Shown here piece by piece: positions 46,092 through 55,415 of a stretch of DNA of 60,457 bases (its first letter is position 1; each line of letters opens with the position of its first letter). Where the stretch lies: contig VXRG01000121.1 of assembly GCA_009838625.1 (NCBI GenBank), forward strand, positions 1 through 60,457, written 5' to 3'. The notes beneath the pieces were generated by a model. The model ran no database searches and was not told the origin of the DNA. It worked only from the letters and a program-made list of their open reading frames with translations. Made by a program: the position numbers and the translations under genes. The DNA comes from Caldilineaceae bacterium SB0664_bin_27 (GTDB lineage Bacteria; Chloroflexota; Anaerolineae; Caldilineales; Caldilineaceae).

Positions 46092-47050
46092 CAGGTCTCC
46101 CTTGTGCGTCGCGTGCGGGCGAACGGCGACGTTGTGTAGCGGAAGCTCAGCAGGGTGAGAATGAAGATGGCGATGAACATCGTCACCCCGATGGTTGCGC
46201 CGTAGCCCATCTGGTCCCCGCGGAAGGCGGCCATAAAGAGCAGCAGACCGGGCACGAGCGAGGCCTTGGCCGGCCCGCCGGCCGTCATGATCAGCACAAA
46301 GGCGAATTCCTGGATGATGCCGATCATGGTCTGAATCGCCACCAGCTGAATCGAAGTGACCACCAGCGGAATGTCGATCCGCACCATGCGCTGCCATACA
46401 TTGCAACCGTCCATGACGGACGCATCCAGCACCTCGCTGGGGATCTGCTGCAGGCCGGCGTAGAAGATCATGAACGGCCAGCCGGAGATCCAGGGGAAGC
46501 TGACGAACAGCAGCGCCAGAATGACCAGGCTCGGCTCGGACAGCCAGGCCGTCTGCCACTGCTCCAGGCCGAAGCTCCCCAACATGCGATTGAGCACGCC
46601 AGTCGTGGGCAGCGGGTTGTAGATGAACTTCCAGATCATGATGGTGACAAGAAAGGGCACCACCATCGGCAACACGAAGAGCGTGCGGTACCAGTATTTG
46701 GAACGTTCCCGCTTGAGGTTGAAGACCAGCTCCGCCACCAAGAAGGGGGAGATGCGCTGCAACATCCAGCCGAGGAAGAACCAGCCGAGATTGCGCGAGG
46801 CGATGTGCATGTTGGGGTCGTTCACCATCGTTATGAAGTTCTTGAACCCAACGTACCGCTCCACCGTAAAGCCGTCCCAGCGGAAGAGGGTATGATAGAT
46901 GACATTGACTGTCGGCTGGTACATGAAGATGGCGAGGAAGAGGAAGGTGGGGAGCAGAAAGAGGAACGCGGTCAGGTTGCGGCGCAGCGCACGGCGGCGC
47001 CCGCTCCACAGTTTACTGTCGAGACCCGCGTCGGCAGTCTGTACTGACAT
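46091..47050 (-). CDS. Carbohydrate ABC transporter permease (MalF/UgpA-like)
   Basis: Protein of 319 residues with six TM helices. The coupling loop is EVLDASVMDGCNVWQRMVRI. The ATG at 47050 was preferred to the in-frame GTG at 47059. Upstream, a tandem ATGGGGTTCA-type repeat on the plus strand (47048 and 47059) creates a second, immediately terminated ATG on the minus strand, so initiation is not clear-cut. It follows the binding-protein gene by about 85 bases. No ATPase gene is in the operon; such transporters often share an MsmK-type ATPase encoded elsewhere. Confidence 0.9.
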   Translation of the reverse strand: MSVQTADAGLDSKLWSGRRRALRRNLTAFLFLLPTFLFLAIFMYQPTVNVIYHTLFRWDGFTVERYVGFKNFITMVNDPNMHIASRNLGWFFLGWMLQRISPFLVAELVFNLKRERSKYWYRTLFVLPMVVPFLVTIMIWKFIYNPLPTTGVLNRMLGSFGLEQWQTAWLSEPSLVILALLFVSFPWISGWPFMIFYAGLQQIPSEVLDASVMDGCNVWQRMVRIDIPLVVTSIQLVAIQTMIGIIQEFAFVLIMTAGGPAKASLVPGLLLFMAAFRGDQMGYGATIGVTMFIAIFILTLLSFRYTTSPFARTRRTRET

Positions 47051-47135
47051 GGGGTTCACATGGGGTTCATAAGGGGCCGGCGGCCAGTGATCTGCTGATC
47101 ACCGGCCACTGGCCACTATCAACTGCAGTTAGCGG

Positions 47136-48728
47136 TCAGGCGTTGAACGGCATCACGAACGGTTCGTTGGGAACGGTGTAATCGCCCCACGGCGGCGGGG
47201 TGTAGTCGGCCTGCATCTTTTCCCACTCCGCGGCCTCTGCGTGCAGCTCCTTGTCGACGAGGAAATTTTCGATGAAGGTGGGCAGCACGTCGATCTGAAT
47301 CTGGATCATTTCTTCCAGTGTCATATCGTCGGCGAAGTAGGCCTGAATCGCGGAGAACCACTCGTACCAGAAGTGCCAGTCGCCGATGCGGTCGGAGGAG
47401 AATCCGGGCTTGGCGGTATCTGCTTCATAGTCGCTGACCAACCCCTTGACATCGTCGTCGACCTCGAGATCTTCGAGGCCTTTGATCGTGGGCAGCACCA
47501 GGTTCGTGCCAAGGCGCTCGTGGATCAGCCGCGCGGTGTTCGCCGGCGTGGTCATGAATTTGAGGAAATCGACGGCCAGGTCGATGTGTCCCCGTTCGCG
47601 TGCGGTCTTGGTCACCGTCTTGCTCTCGGTCCCGCGTGCGATCAGCCAGGTCGGGTCCTCTTCGCCCCACGGTGTCAGCTTGTTGGTCAGGCGCGGCAGA
47701 TTGAAGACGCCGAACTTGTCGGTGCCCCCCAGCTCCATCAACTGCGGCCAGATGCGGTTCGCGTTCCACACCATCGAGGTCTGCTCCGTCATGAAGACCT
47801 CGCCATAGCCGATCGCGGAGGTGGTCTGCGCCATCTGCAGGTAGCCCGGCTGGTAGTAGTTCGTCGCTTCCTTCCAGATGCGGGTCGGCTCGACCCAGTA
47901 AGGTGAGTCGAGGCGCACGATGCCGGCGACGGCGGCGCGGGTCTGTTCCACGTCGTCGCAGAAGCCGTCGCCGTTGATGTCGATCAGCTCGAACAGCCCC
48001 ATCGCCCGAACCAGATAGTCGACCATGCGGTCCCATTCCCAGCTGAGCAGCGTACTCTCCACGGGAATCGTGCCCATATCGAGGATCTGCTCGCAGGCCT
48101 GGTAGTAGTCGTAATAGGTCTTTTCGGGAGGACCGGAGAGGCCGGCCTCGGCGAATATCTCCTTGTTGTAGGCGATCACCAGTCCCGGGCCGCCCCAACC
48201 GACGGGAATGTCGTAGTTGTTGCCGTCGGCCAGCACGATCGGATGTACATCCTCGAACCACTGGTCGAGCCAGCGACTGCTGCCGGGCTGGCCCGCGGGA
48301 ATATAGTGGTTGGGCTGATTGAGGTACTCGGTCGTCGGGACAATTGTGTCCTTGTCGTAGATGAAGGTGAGGCCGTAGGTGAAGGTGATATCCGGCAGCG
48401 TACCTGCGGCCGCGCCGGCCCTGAAGTAGGTCGGCTGGGTCATCGCCTCGGTGGCCTTGAACGGCTCCTCAAAGATGACCTCGACGCCGGGGTGCATATC
48501 CTCGTACTCCGAGGCGATGTGCAGGATTTCGTGGAGCGCCACCGGCGTATCCGCGGTAACTTTGCCGGGAACGTACTGCATGTCGATCGTCAGTTCACCG
48601 GTCATCCCTGAGCCTTCGGTTGCATCGTCTTCCATAGGCGCCGCCGGCATCGCACAAGCGGCGATAAGCCCGGCAGCGAGGCCACCAGTCCCGATCAGGA
48701 ATTGGCGGCGCGACAGTGCCCTGTTCAT
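47136..48728 (-). CDS. Sugar-binding lipoprotein with Tat signal
   Basis: Protein of 530 residues. The N-terminus has the twin-arginine motif SRRQFLIG, a hydrophobic stretch and the lipobox IAAC, so it should be exported folded and lipid-anchored. The remainder is a family-1-type solute-binding domain (for example AEAGLSGPPEKTYYDYYQAC), longer than most. AGGAGG lies before the ATG. It is the first gene of the carbohydrate operon with two permeases, two oxidoreductases and a sialidase-like protein. Its sugar is unknown. Confidence 0.9.
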   Translation of the reverse strand: MNRALSRRQFLIGTGGLAAGLIAACAMPAAPMEDDATEGSGMTGELTIDMQYVPGKVTADTPVALHEILHIASEYEDMHPGVEVIFEEPFKATEAMTQPTYFRAGAAAGTLPDITFTYGLTFIYDKDTIVPTTEYLNQPNHYIPAGQPGSSRWLDQWFEDVHPIVLADGNNYDIPVGWGGPGLVIAYNKEIFAEAGLSGPPEKTYYDYYQACEQILDMGTIPVESTLLSWEWDRMVDYLVRAMGLFELIDINGDGFCDDVEQTRAAVAGIVRLDSPYWVEPTRIWKEATNYYQPGYLQMAQTTSAIGYGEVFMTEQTSMVWNANRIWPQLMELGGTDKFGVFNLPRLTNKLTPWGEEDPTWLIARGTESKTVTKTARERGHIDLAVDFLKFMTTPANTARLIHERLGTNLVLPTIKGLEDLEVDDDVKGLVSDYEADTAKPGFSSDRIGDWHFWYEWFSAIQAYFADDMTLEEMIQIQIDVLPTFIENFLVDKELHAEAAEWEKMQADYTPPPWGDYTVPNEPFVMPFNA

Positions 48729-48889
48729 TTCAGCCTCCTAGTGACTTGGTTTAGTCGATCACGACGGTCGAAATGGGTACGGTAAAGGCGTGGTTGAAAG
48801 AGAACTATGCGCCCGAATGTAACATCTGCTGCGGATGCGGTCAAGCCGGCTTTTCGGGTCAGACAGCAGGCGGGATATTTTGGGGAACA

Positions 48890-49270
48890 TTATAACCAAT
48901 CCCTGAGTATGTGAGCTCCAAAGATAACAAGTCCAGCAATCAGCCCCCCGACCCCACTTGTCAGAACGGCGGCTGAGGCTATATCTTTGGCGACTTTCGC
49001 GAGTGGATGATATTCGGGAGACACCAGGTCAACTACAGCTTCTATAGCGGTGTTGACCAGTTCAAACCCGATGACAAAGGAAATCGAAATAATTACGATA
49101 ACCCACTCCAGCCTGCTGATGTCCAAAGCAAATCCAATCAAGACAATAAATCCTGCAATAATGCTTTCGATTCGAAGGCTGCGTTGACTTTTAAAGGCAT
49201 AGCGCAACCCTTCGAAAGCAAAGCCCATGCTTCGCCAAATACTGTGAGACGGCATCTTAATAATCCTCAC
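48890..49270 (-). CDS. dgkA: Undecaprenol/diacylglycerol kinase (DgkA family)
   Basis: Membrane protein of 126 residues with an amphipathic start, three TM helices and the catalytic motif FELVNTAIEAVVD (Glu76 is the expected base) plus KVAKDIASAAVL. In Gram-positive-type cells this enzyme recycles undecaprenol to undecaprenyl phosphate. It lies alone between two sugar operons. It is AT-richer than its neighbours. Confidence 0.92.
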   Translation of the reverse strand: MRIIKMPSHSIWRSMGFAFEGLRYAFKSQRSLRIESIIAGFIVLIGFALDISRLEWVIVIISISFVIGFELVNTAIEAVVDLVSPEYHPLAKVAKDIASAAVLTSGVGGLIAGLVIFGAHILRDWL

Positions 49271-49479
49271 AAGGGTGGGGGTCGGTCTGACCTATTATAG
49301 ACCCTTACTGATCCCTAAACCAATGCCGCACGAATGTTCGGATGAATCCTATAACAAGAGCAGGTCTCTGACTGACTCTGGTCAGCTACATCAATACGCA
49401 GGCGAGATGCGCAGCTCCCAGGGGTTATTTCCCCCAGGCCGAGATTCATCTTGGTTGTGTCTGGGCCGCCCGGGGCATT

Positions 49480-50364
49480 CTATCCCTTCAGGCCGGAGAG
49501 GCTGATGCCGCCGATGATGTATTCCTGGGCGAGGACGAAGAGGATGACGATGGGGAAGGAGACGATGGTGGAGCCGGCGAATACGGCCGGCCAGTTGATC
49601 TGGTTGACGTCGCGGAAGAGAGCGATGCCGACGGTGACCGGGTACTTTTTCCAGTCGGAGAGGATGATGAGGGGCCAGACGAAGGAGCTCCACTCGTTGA
49701 GGAAGATAAAGACGCCGAGCGTCACCATGGCCGGTTTGGCGAGGGGCAGCATGATGCGCCAATAGGTGCCGAAAAAGCCGGAGCCGTCGATACGGGCGGC
49801 GTCCTCCAGCTCGCGCGGGATATTGAGGAAAAACTGGCGCAAGAGGAATATACCGAAGGCGCCGGCAAAGCCCGGCAGCACCACCCCCGTAAATGTATTT
49901 GTGAGACCCAACCCATGCGCGATGAGGAAGGTCGGGATCAGCGTAACCGAACCCGGGAGCATCAGCGTCGCCAGCACGGCCAGGAAGAGGGTCTCCCGGC
50001 CGGGAAAATCGACGCGCGCGAACGAATAGGCCGCCAGCGAGTCGATGAGTAGCTGGACAATCAAAACCGCGGCCGCATACAGAATGCTGTTACCCAGGTA
50101 TACTCCCATCCGCCCGATCGTCAGAGCATCATAGTATGTGCTCAGCGTTGGCGGCATGGGAATGACCGAATAGGGATTGGTGAAAAAGTCGGTCCGGCTT
50201 TTGAAGGAGTTGGCCAGCATCCACAGGTAGGGAAAGATCATGCTGAAGGCGAGGGCAATCAGCAGCGCATAGACGATGATGGTAAAGCTGCGCTTGGTTG
50301 CAATCAGAAGCAGCCTGTTCTGTTCTCTCGCCCCGCCGCCGGGGTCGGACAGTGTGCGCGCCAT
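49480..50364 (-). CDS. Carbohydrate ABC transporter permease (MalG-like)
   Basis: Protein of 294 residues with six TM helices and the loop EDAARIDGSGFFGTYWRIMLP. It starts 3 bases after the stop of the MalF-like gene, so the two are coupled. It is the last gene of the second sugar operon. No ATPase gene is adjacent. Confidence 0.92.
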   Translation of the reverse strand: MARTLSDPGGGAREQNRLLLIATKRSFTIIVYALLIALAFSMIFPYLWMLANSFKSRTDFFTNPYSVIPMPPTLSTYYDALTIGRMGVYLGNSILYAAAVLIVQLLIDSLAAYSFARVDFPGRETLFLAVLATLMLPGSVTLIPTFLIAHGLGLTNTFTGVVLPGFAGAFGIFLLRQFFLNIPRELEDAARIDGSGFFGTYWRIMLPLAKPAMVTLGVFIFLNEWSSFVWPLIILSDWKKYPVTVGIALFRDVNQINWPAVFAGSTIVSFPIVILFVLAQEYIIGGISLSGLKG

Positions 50365-50367
50365 GAC

Positions 50368-51300
50368 TCAGTACAGCTCCCGCGAGATGAACAGCTTCAG
50401 CTGCAGCGCGGAGAAGAAGAAGATGACGCCGAACAGAAGCCAGGATATAGCGGACGCATAGCCCATTTCAAATCGTTGAAATGCGTAGTGGTAGACGACC
50501 ATTTGAACCGTCTGTGTCGAGTTCATGGGGCCGCCCTGCGTCATGATGAAGACCTGAGTGAAGACCTGAAAGGCGGCGATCGTCAAGGTAACGAAGGCGA
50601 AGATGAGCGAATTGCGCAACAGGGGGATAGTGATGCTCCAGAAGGTGTGCCAGCGGCCGGCGCCGTCGACCTTGGCCGCTTCGTAGAAGACCTCCGGGAT
50701 CTCGGCCAGGCCGGCGAGGAAGATGATCATGTAGTAGCCGACCGCGCCCCAGATGGTCATGATCATGATCGCCGGCAACGCGGTGGCTGGATTGAAGAGC
50801 CAGTTGGGGCCCTCAATGTTTATCATCTCAAGCAGCCTGTTGATCCCGCCGGTGGGTTCGTAGAGCCATACCCACAGCATCGAGGTCACCACGATAGGCG
50901 TAATTGTGGGGATGAAGAAGACGGTGCGGAAGAGCGCCCGCCCCCGCCGGACCTGGTTTCCCAGAACCGCCAGCAGCAAGGAGATAATCGTTATCGACGG
51001 AACAATTACAACGACATAGATGAAGGTGTTGCGGAAACTGATCCGTACCAGCTTATCGCTCAACGCGCGCGTGTAGTTTTCCAGCCCCTCGAAAGGCCGC
51101 GCCTCTGAGATGATGTCATATTGGTGGAAGCTGATGTAGAGAGAGAAGATGATCGCGATGTAGGAAAAGACCGTGATCAGCAGGCCTGCCGGGCTGATAA
51201 ACAGATAGCCCGGCCAAGTTTTCCTGAAACGTCTCCACAGTTCTCTCTGTCTGCTTGCACGCGTCTGCACCGGCTGGGAAGGTTGTGCCAGAGTCGTCAT
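50368..51300 (-). CDS. Carbohydrate ABC transporter permease (MalF/UgpA-like)
   Basis: Protein of 310 residues with six TM helices and the coupling loop EAAKVDGAGRWHTFWSITIP. The N-terminus is basic (TRASRQRELWRRFRKTW). It lies 70 bases after the binding-protein gene and forms the channel with the MalG-like protein. Confidence 0.92.
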   Translation of the reverse strand: MTTLAQPSQPVQTRASRQRELWRRFRKTWPGYLFISPAGLLITVFSYIAIIFSLYISFHQYDIISEARPFEGLENYTRALSDKLVRISFRNTFIYVVVIVPSITIISLLLAVLGNQVRRGRALFRTVFFIPTITPIVVTSMLWVWLYEPTGGINRLLEMINIEGPNWLFNPATALPAIMIMTIWGAVGYYMIIFLAGLAEIPEVFYEAAKVDGAGRWHTFWSITIPLLRNSLIFAFVTLTIAAFQVFTQVFIMTQGGPMNSTQTVQMVVYHYAFQRFEMGYASAISWLLFGVIFFFSALQLKLFISRELY

Positions 51301-51370
51301 TTGTCACTGCGCTCTGAAATACACCGGCTCGCGGCCGGTCAGCAATCACCGACCGCGAGCCATATGTGGA

Positions 51371-52768
51371 TCAAGAGTAACCGGCGTTTACCATAACCTC
51401 AGTGCACTCAGCGACCAACTGCTCGATCGCTGCCTCCGGCTCTGTCTCCTGCAGAATCGCCGCTTCCAGGATCGGCTTGATTACCGCATCCAAGGCGCTC
51501 TGCTGGATGTAGACCAACGGCGTGCCCGCCGCTGACGCCAGTGGGACCATTTGCAGGACCGGAAGTTCCTGCAGCGCGGCCTTGTATTCCGGTGTCTCGT
51601 AGAAGTCCTTACGCGGCGCCAACCAGCTGCCGATCGCGAACCGCTCCAACATCCAACCCAGCCCGCACCAGAACTCGAGGAAGGCCCAACCGGCATCTTT
51701 GTTGGGCGACTTGGTCGGCACAACCAGCATGTTGTTCCAGTGGGCCGAGCCTTGTTTCCCGCCGTCCACCGGCGCCGCGGGCCACAACATCGTGAACCAG
51801 TTCAGATCCGGCAGGTCATTGGTCAGGGGCCCATATTTCCAAGGACCGGAAGCCGCCATCGCAGTCTTTCCCTGCTGGAACTGCGCCCAGTCCTGGCGTT
51901 CAGGGGCTATCGGCTGGGAGACCTGGTGCACATGCAACATGTCCAGGAACCATTTCAGTCCGTTTACCGCTGCGTTCTTTTCGTTGAAGCCGATGCCATT
52001 TTCAATGCCGGCATCGTTCTTCGAATAGAAGCCGACATCGTGGCAACTGGCCCACACACTCAGTGTTTGGGCGGTCGGTGTGGCGATCAGGAAACCCGAC
52101 TGAACCACCTCGTCGCCGTCACGCTTGGTCAGCTCCTTGGCCGCGTCGGTGAAGTCCGCCCAGCCCCAAGTTGCGATCTCGTCGGGGTCGGTCGTGACGC
52201 CCGCCTCATCGAAGAGATCGGTGTTGAAGAAGATCTGGTTGCTGTCCGGTCCCTCTCCCAGTACGCCGTACTGCGCAGGCCCCTTTGTCGCCTGCAGCAG
52301 CGCGCCGTCGAGGAAGTTCTCCGGCGCCAGGTCCGGCGTTATTTCGATGTTGGGTGTCAGGTCCAGGAGGGCACCCCTGTCGAAGAAGTCACGGCCCCAG
52401 TATACCGAGCTGTGCATGACATCAGGCGTGTCGTCCGCCGCATGCGCCGCCAGGAATTTTACGAAATATTCACCGAAGGGAACGTTCTGATAGTTCAACT
52501 CCAGCTCAGGGTTCGACTCTCCCAGGGCAACCGGCAGGCGGTCGAACAGGGCTTTGCTGGTCTCATTGGCGGCGGGGCCCCACCAATCCCAATAGGTGAT
52601 CGTCTGTTGCGCCATGGCGGGCTCATCTGCTGCCATGTCGCCGGATGCCCCTTGCCCAGGAGCCGGCGCGCAGGCCGCCAGCGCGGTTGCGCCGATTCCG
52701 GAGAGGGCTGTAACTGCAGACAGCCTCAGAAAATCGCGACGACTTACTCTTTCCTTCGAGACTTTCAT
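51371..52768 (-). CDS. Sugar-binding lipoprotein with Tat signal
   Basis: Protein of 465 residues. It has the twin-arginine motif SRRDFLRL, a long hydrophobic stretch and the lipobox LAAC, then a family-1 solute-binding domain (QTITYWDWWGP onward). AAGGAGG lies just before the ATG. It is the first gene of the second sugar operon. The divergent upstream region holds a palindrome that may control it. Confidence 0.9.
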   Translation of the reverse strand: MKVSKERVSRRDFLRLSAVTALSGIGATALAACAPAPGQGASGDMAADEPAMAQQTITYWDWWGPAANETSKALFDRLPVALGESNPELELNYQNVPFGEYFVKFLAAHAADDTPDVMHSSVYWGRDFFDRGALLDLTPNIEITPDLAPENFLDGALLQATKGPAQYGVLGEGPDSNQIFFNTDLFDEAGVTTDPDEIATWGWADFTDAAKELTKRDGDEVVQSGFLIATPTAQTLSVWASCHDVGFYSKNDAGIENGIGFNEKNAAVNGLKWFLDMLHVHQVSQPIAPERQDWAQFQQGKTAMAASGPWKYGPLTNDLPDLNWFTMLWPAAPVDGGKQGSAHWNNMLVVPTKSPNKDAGWAFLEFWCGLGWMLERFAIGSWLAPRKDFYETPEYKAALQELPVLQMVPLASAAGTPLVYIQQSALDAVIKPILEAAILQETEPEAAIEQLVAECTEVMVNAGYS

Positions 52769-52874
52769 ACCTTCCTCCTTTGGATAGAAAAACCAGGAAT
52801 TTCCCGATGCAGGCGAACAAAGACCGAATTTCGCTGCATTGTGTTGTGGGCGAAAGTACTGGGCAAGCTGAAAA

Positions 52875-52894
52875 CGTTTCTACTTGTAGAAACG
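52875..52894. promoter_or_regulatory. Palindromic operator candidate
   Basis: CGTTTCTAC and GTAGAAACG are perfect inverted arms around TT. The left arm overlaps AAAACGTTT, which resembles the core of LacI-family sites. It lies about 107 bases before the sugar-binding protein start. A LacI- or GntR-type regulator would fit, but none is encoded here. Confidence 0.45.
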
Positions 52895-53111
52895 TAGGGC
52901 CGACCCGGTCGATTCGTTGAAACAGTTCGCCACTTTGGAGGTATCTGCATAGAAGTTGGGCGCACTCTATCAGAACTGTCATTTAATGTCAAAAGAAACA
53001 TCTCTATATCTTTTCTAATTTCGAGTTGACTTTGCATAGCGCGTGCGTTAGCTCTGCCGTCCCCTTACGGGCTTTGAATGCGTCATTGCCACTGAAAAAT
53101 TCCGCAAAACA

Positions 53112-53140
53112 TTGACACCCAATCTGTTCTATATTACATT
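53112..53140 (+). promoter_or_regulatory. Promoter for the epimerase operon
   Basis: Perfect -35 TTGACA (53112-53117), 17-base spacer, -10 TACATT (53135-53140), 58 bases before the ATG. Confidence 0.6.
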
Positions 53141-53198
53141 CACAGATGTCCGTCGCGGGCTCGTGACCGGAAACTAATCACCACGAAGGCGAGGAACG

Positions 53199-54269
53199 AT
53201 GAGCGCAGCAAGAGTGGCAAACGGTATCGAAATGCAAGTCACGGCCGCCGGCCCCCGCAACGAAGAGGAGCTCGACCTGCTGCTCTCGGAACCCTCGCCC
53301 GCCGCTCTGGCCGCGCTTGACAAGCTGGACTCGGACGTGGTCGTGCTGGGCGTCAGCGGCAAGATGGGCCCCTCGCTGGCGCGGATGGCGGTGCGCGCGC
53401 TTGATGAACTCAATTCGCCCCACCGCGTCTACGGCGTGGCCCGTTTCAGCCAGCCCGGCACACGCGATCAGCTGGAAGCGTGGGGCGTGCAGACGATCAC
53501 GTGCGACCTGCTGGACCGGACTCAGCTGGCTTCGCTGCCGGACAGCGGCAGCGTGATCTATATGGCCGGTCAGAAGTTCGGCACGACGGGCAACCAGCAC
53601 ATGACCTGGGGCATCAACACCTACCTGCCGGCGCTGATCTGCGAACGCTACCTGAACGCCCGCATCGTCGCCTTTTCCACCGGCAACGTCTATCCGCTGG
53701 TGCCGGTGGTCGCCGGCGGCCCCCTGGAGAGCGACCCCCTGGACCCGGTCGGCGAGTACGCGATGTCCTGCCTGGGACGCGAGCGCATGTTCGACTATTT
53801 TTCGCGGCGGCACGGTCTGCGCTGCGCCATCGTCCGCCTGAACTATGCGGTGGAGATGCGCTACGGTGTTCTGGTGGATATTGCCCGCCAGGTGCACGCG
53901 GAGGAGCCCGTTACGCTCGACATGGGCGCGGCCAATGTGATCTGGCAAGGGGACGCCAACGCCCAGGCCATCGCCCTGCTCGACCATTGCTCTGCGCCGC
54001 CCTTTGTGCTGAACGTCACCGGGCCCGAGACCGTTTCGGTGCGCCGCGTGGCCCAAGCACTGGGCGGCATGCTCGGCAAGGAGGTCCGTTTCAGCGGCGA
54101 GGAGGCGCCGACCGCGCTGCTCAACAACGCGGCCAAATCCGCGCAGCTTTTCGGCTACCCGCGCGTCTCGCTGCACCAGATGCTGCAGTGGATCGCGGAC
54201 TGGGTGCAGAACGACGGCGCATCGCTGGATAAACCGACCCATTTTGAGACGCGCGACGGGAGCTTCTGA
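53199..54269 (+). CDS. NAD-dependent epimerase/dehydratase-like protein lacking the active-site Lys
   Basis: Protein of 356 residues of the extended short-chain dehydrogenase family. The nucleotide motif is GVSGKMGPSLA (51-61), and AFSTGNVYPL (158-167) is the usual strand with the active Ser/Thr. The expected YxxxK reads YAMSC (187-191), so Lys is replaced by Cys. It may bind NAD without normal redox chemistry or use another base. The first 40 residues precede the Rossmann fold and are unusual. The stop overlaps the next ATG (TGATG), so it works with the aldolase-like protein. GAGGA precedes the ATG. Confidence 0.8.
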   Translation: MSAARVANGIEMQVTAAGPRNEEELDLLLSEPSPAALAALDKLDSDVVVLGVSGKMGPSLARMAVRALDELNSPHRVYGVARFSQPGTRDQLEAWGVQTITCDLLDRTQLASLPDSGSVIYMAGQKFGTTGNQHMTWGINTYLPALICERYLNARIVAFSTGNVYPLVPVVAGGPLESDPLDPVGEYAMSCLGRERMFDYFSRRHGLRCAIVRLNYAVEMRYGVLVDIARQVHAEEPVTLDMGAANVIWQGDANAQAIALLDHCSAPPFVLNVTGPETVSVRRVAQALGGMLGKEVRFSGEEAPTALLNNAAKSAQLFGYPRVSLHQMLQWIADWVQNDGASLDKPTHFETRDGSF

Positions 54270-55339
54270 TGGCCCAAACTCTACCTGAAGTGCGACAACA
54301 TCTGGCCAACGGGCAGGTGATCCCGGCCCACCCGCTCGCGCTCACGGCCGACCTCAAGCTGGATGAGCGGCGCCAGCGCGCGCTGACCCGCTACTACTGC
54401 GCGGCCGGCGCGGGCGGGGTGGCCGTGGGCGTGCATACGACGCAGTTCGAGCTGCATCAGCCCGAATACGGTCTGCTGGATCCGGTGCTGGCGCTGGCGT
54501 CGGAGACGGTGGACGAGCATATGCAGCAGGACCCCCGCCCCTTCGTCAAGGTGGCGGGCATCCTGGGCGACACGCGGCAGGCGGTACGCGAAGCCGAGAC
54601 GGCCCTGGAGCACGGCTACGATGCGGGCCTGCTGAGCCTGCGAGCGCTGGCGGAGGCGTCGCCAACGGAGCTCATCGAACACTGCCGGCGCGTGGCGGAG
54701 GTGATCCCGGTATTCGGCTTCTATTTGCAGACGGCTGTGGGCGGACAGGTGCTGCCCTACCGCTTCTGGCGCGAGTTCGTCGAAATCGAGAATGTCGTCG
54801 CGATCAAGGTCGCACCGTTCGACCGCTACAAGACGCTGGACGTGGTGCGCGCGGTAGCCGAGTCATGTCGGAGCGGAGAGATCGCGCTGTACACGGGCAA
54901 TGACGACAACATCGTCGCGGACCTGCTCACCGAGTTCAGCTTTGGCGGACAGGAGACGGATGCGCCGCCGCTGCGGATCGTCGGCGGGCTGCTGGGGCAG
55001 TGGGCCGTGTGGACAAAGGAAGCGGTCGCCATGCTGCGGGCGATCCACGACCAGGCTGCGGCAGGCAGGCTCGACTACAGGCACTGGCTCACTTACAACG
55101 CGCAGATGACGGACGCAAACGCGGCGGTGTTCGACAGCGCACACGACTTCCACGGCTGTATCTCGGGCGTCCATGAGGTGCTGCGCCGGCAGGGGCTGAT
55201 GCAGGGACTCTGGTGCTTCAACCCGGTGGAGAGCCTCTCCCCCGGCCAGTGCGAGGCGTTGGACCGCGTCTGCCGCGCCTATCCTCACTTGACCGACGAC
55301 GAGTTCGTGGCCGAACACCTCGACGAATGGCTGCGTTGA
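54269..55339 (+). CDS. DapA-superfamily-like TIM-barrel protein
   Basis: Protein of 356 residues, longer than the usual 290-300. A likely Schiff-base Lys180 lies in VVAIKVAP and Tyr152 in FGFYLQTAVGG. The usual GGTTGE is replaced by GVAVGVHTTQFELH (51-64), so substrate binding differs from DapA or NanA. It overlaps the epimerase-like gene and precedes a Gfo/Idh/MocA gene, a typical set for catabolism of an oxidised sugar. The reaction is not assigned. Confidence 0.72.
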   Translation: MAQTLPEVRQHLANGQVIPAHPLALTADLKLDERRQRALTRYYCAAGAGGVAVGVHTTQFELHQPEYGLLDPVLALASETVDEHMQQDPRPFVKVAGILGDTRQAVREAETALEHGYDAGLLSLRALAEASPTELIEHCRRVAEVIPVFGFYLQTAVGGQVLPYRFWREFVEIENVVAIKVAPFDRYKTLDVVRAVAESCRSGEIALYTGNDDNIVADLLTEFSFGGQETDAPPLRIVGGLLGQWAVWTKEAVAMLRAIHDQAAAGRLDYRHWLTYNAQMTDANAAVFDSAHDFHGCISGVHEVLRRQGLMQGLWCFNPVESLSPGQCEALDRVCRAYPHLTDDEFVAEHLDEWLR

Positions 55340-55415
55340 CCGCACCAGCGCTGAGGCTTCGATCACTCCACTCCATGCCGAAACCGGGCCGCCACTCCAA
55401 ACTGGGAACTGCCCC

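Larger units (their letters stand above)
52769..53198. promoter_or_regulatory. Divergent control region between the sugar transporter and the epimerase operon
   Basis: This 430-base region without genes serves both divergent operons. It contains the palindrome at 52875-52894, an AAAACGTTT core next to it (52871-52879) and a plus-strand promoter at 53112-53140. The stretch 52960-53040 is AT-rich. Confidence 0.6.

Noticed and set aside
46092..47009. N-terminal extension of the MalG-like frame
   Set aside because: It covers the MalF-like gene in another frame and contains no helices of its own. The TGATG overlap at 46091 is the real start.
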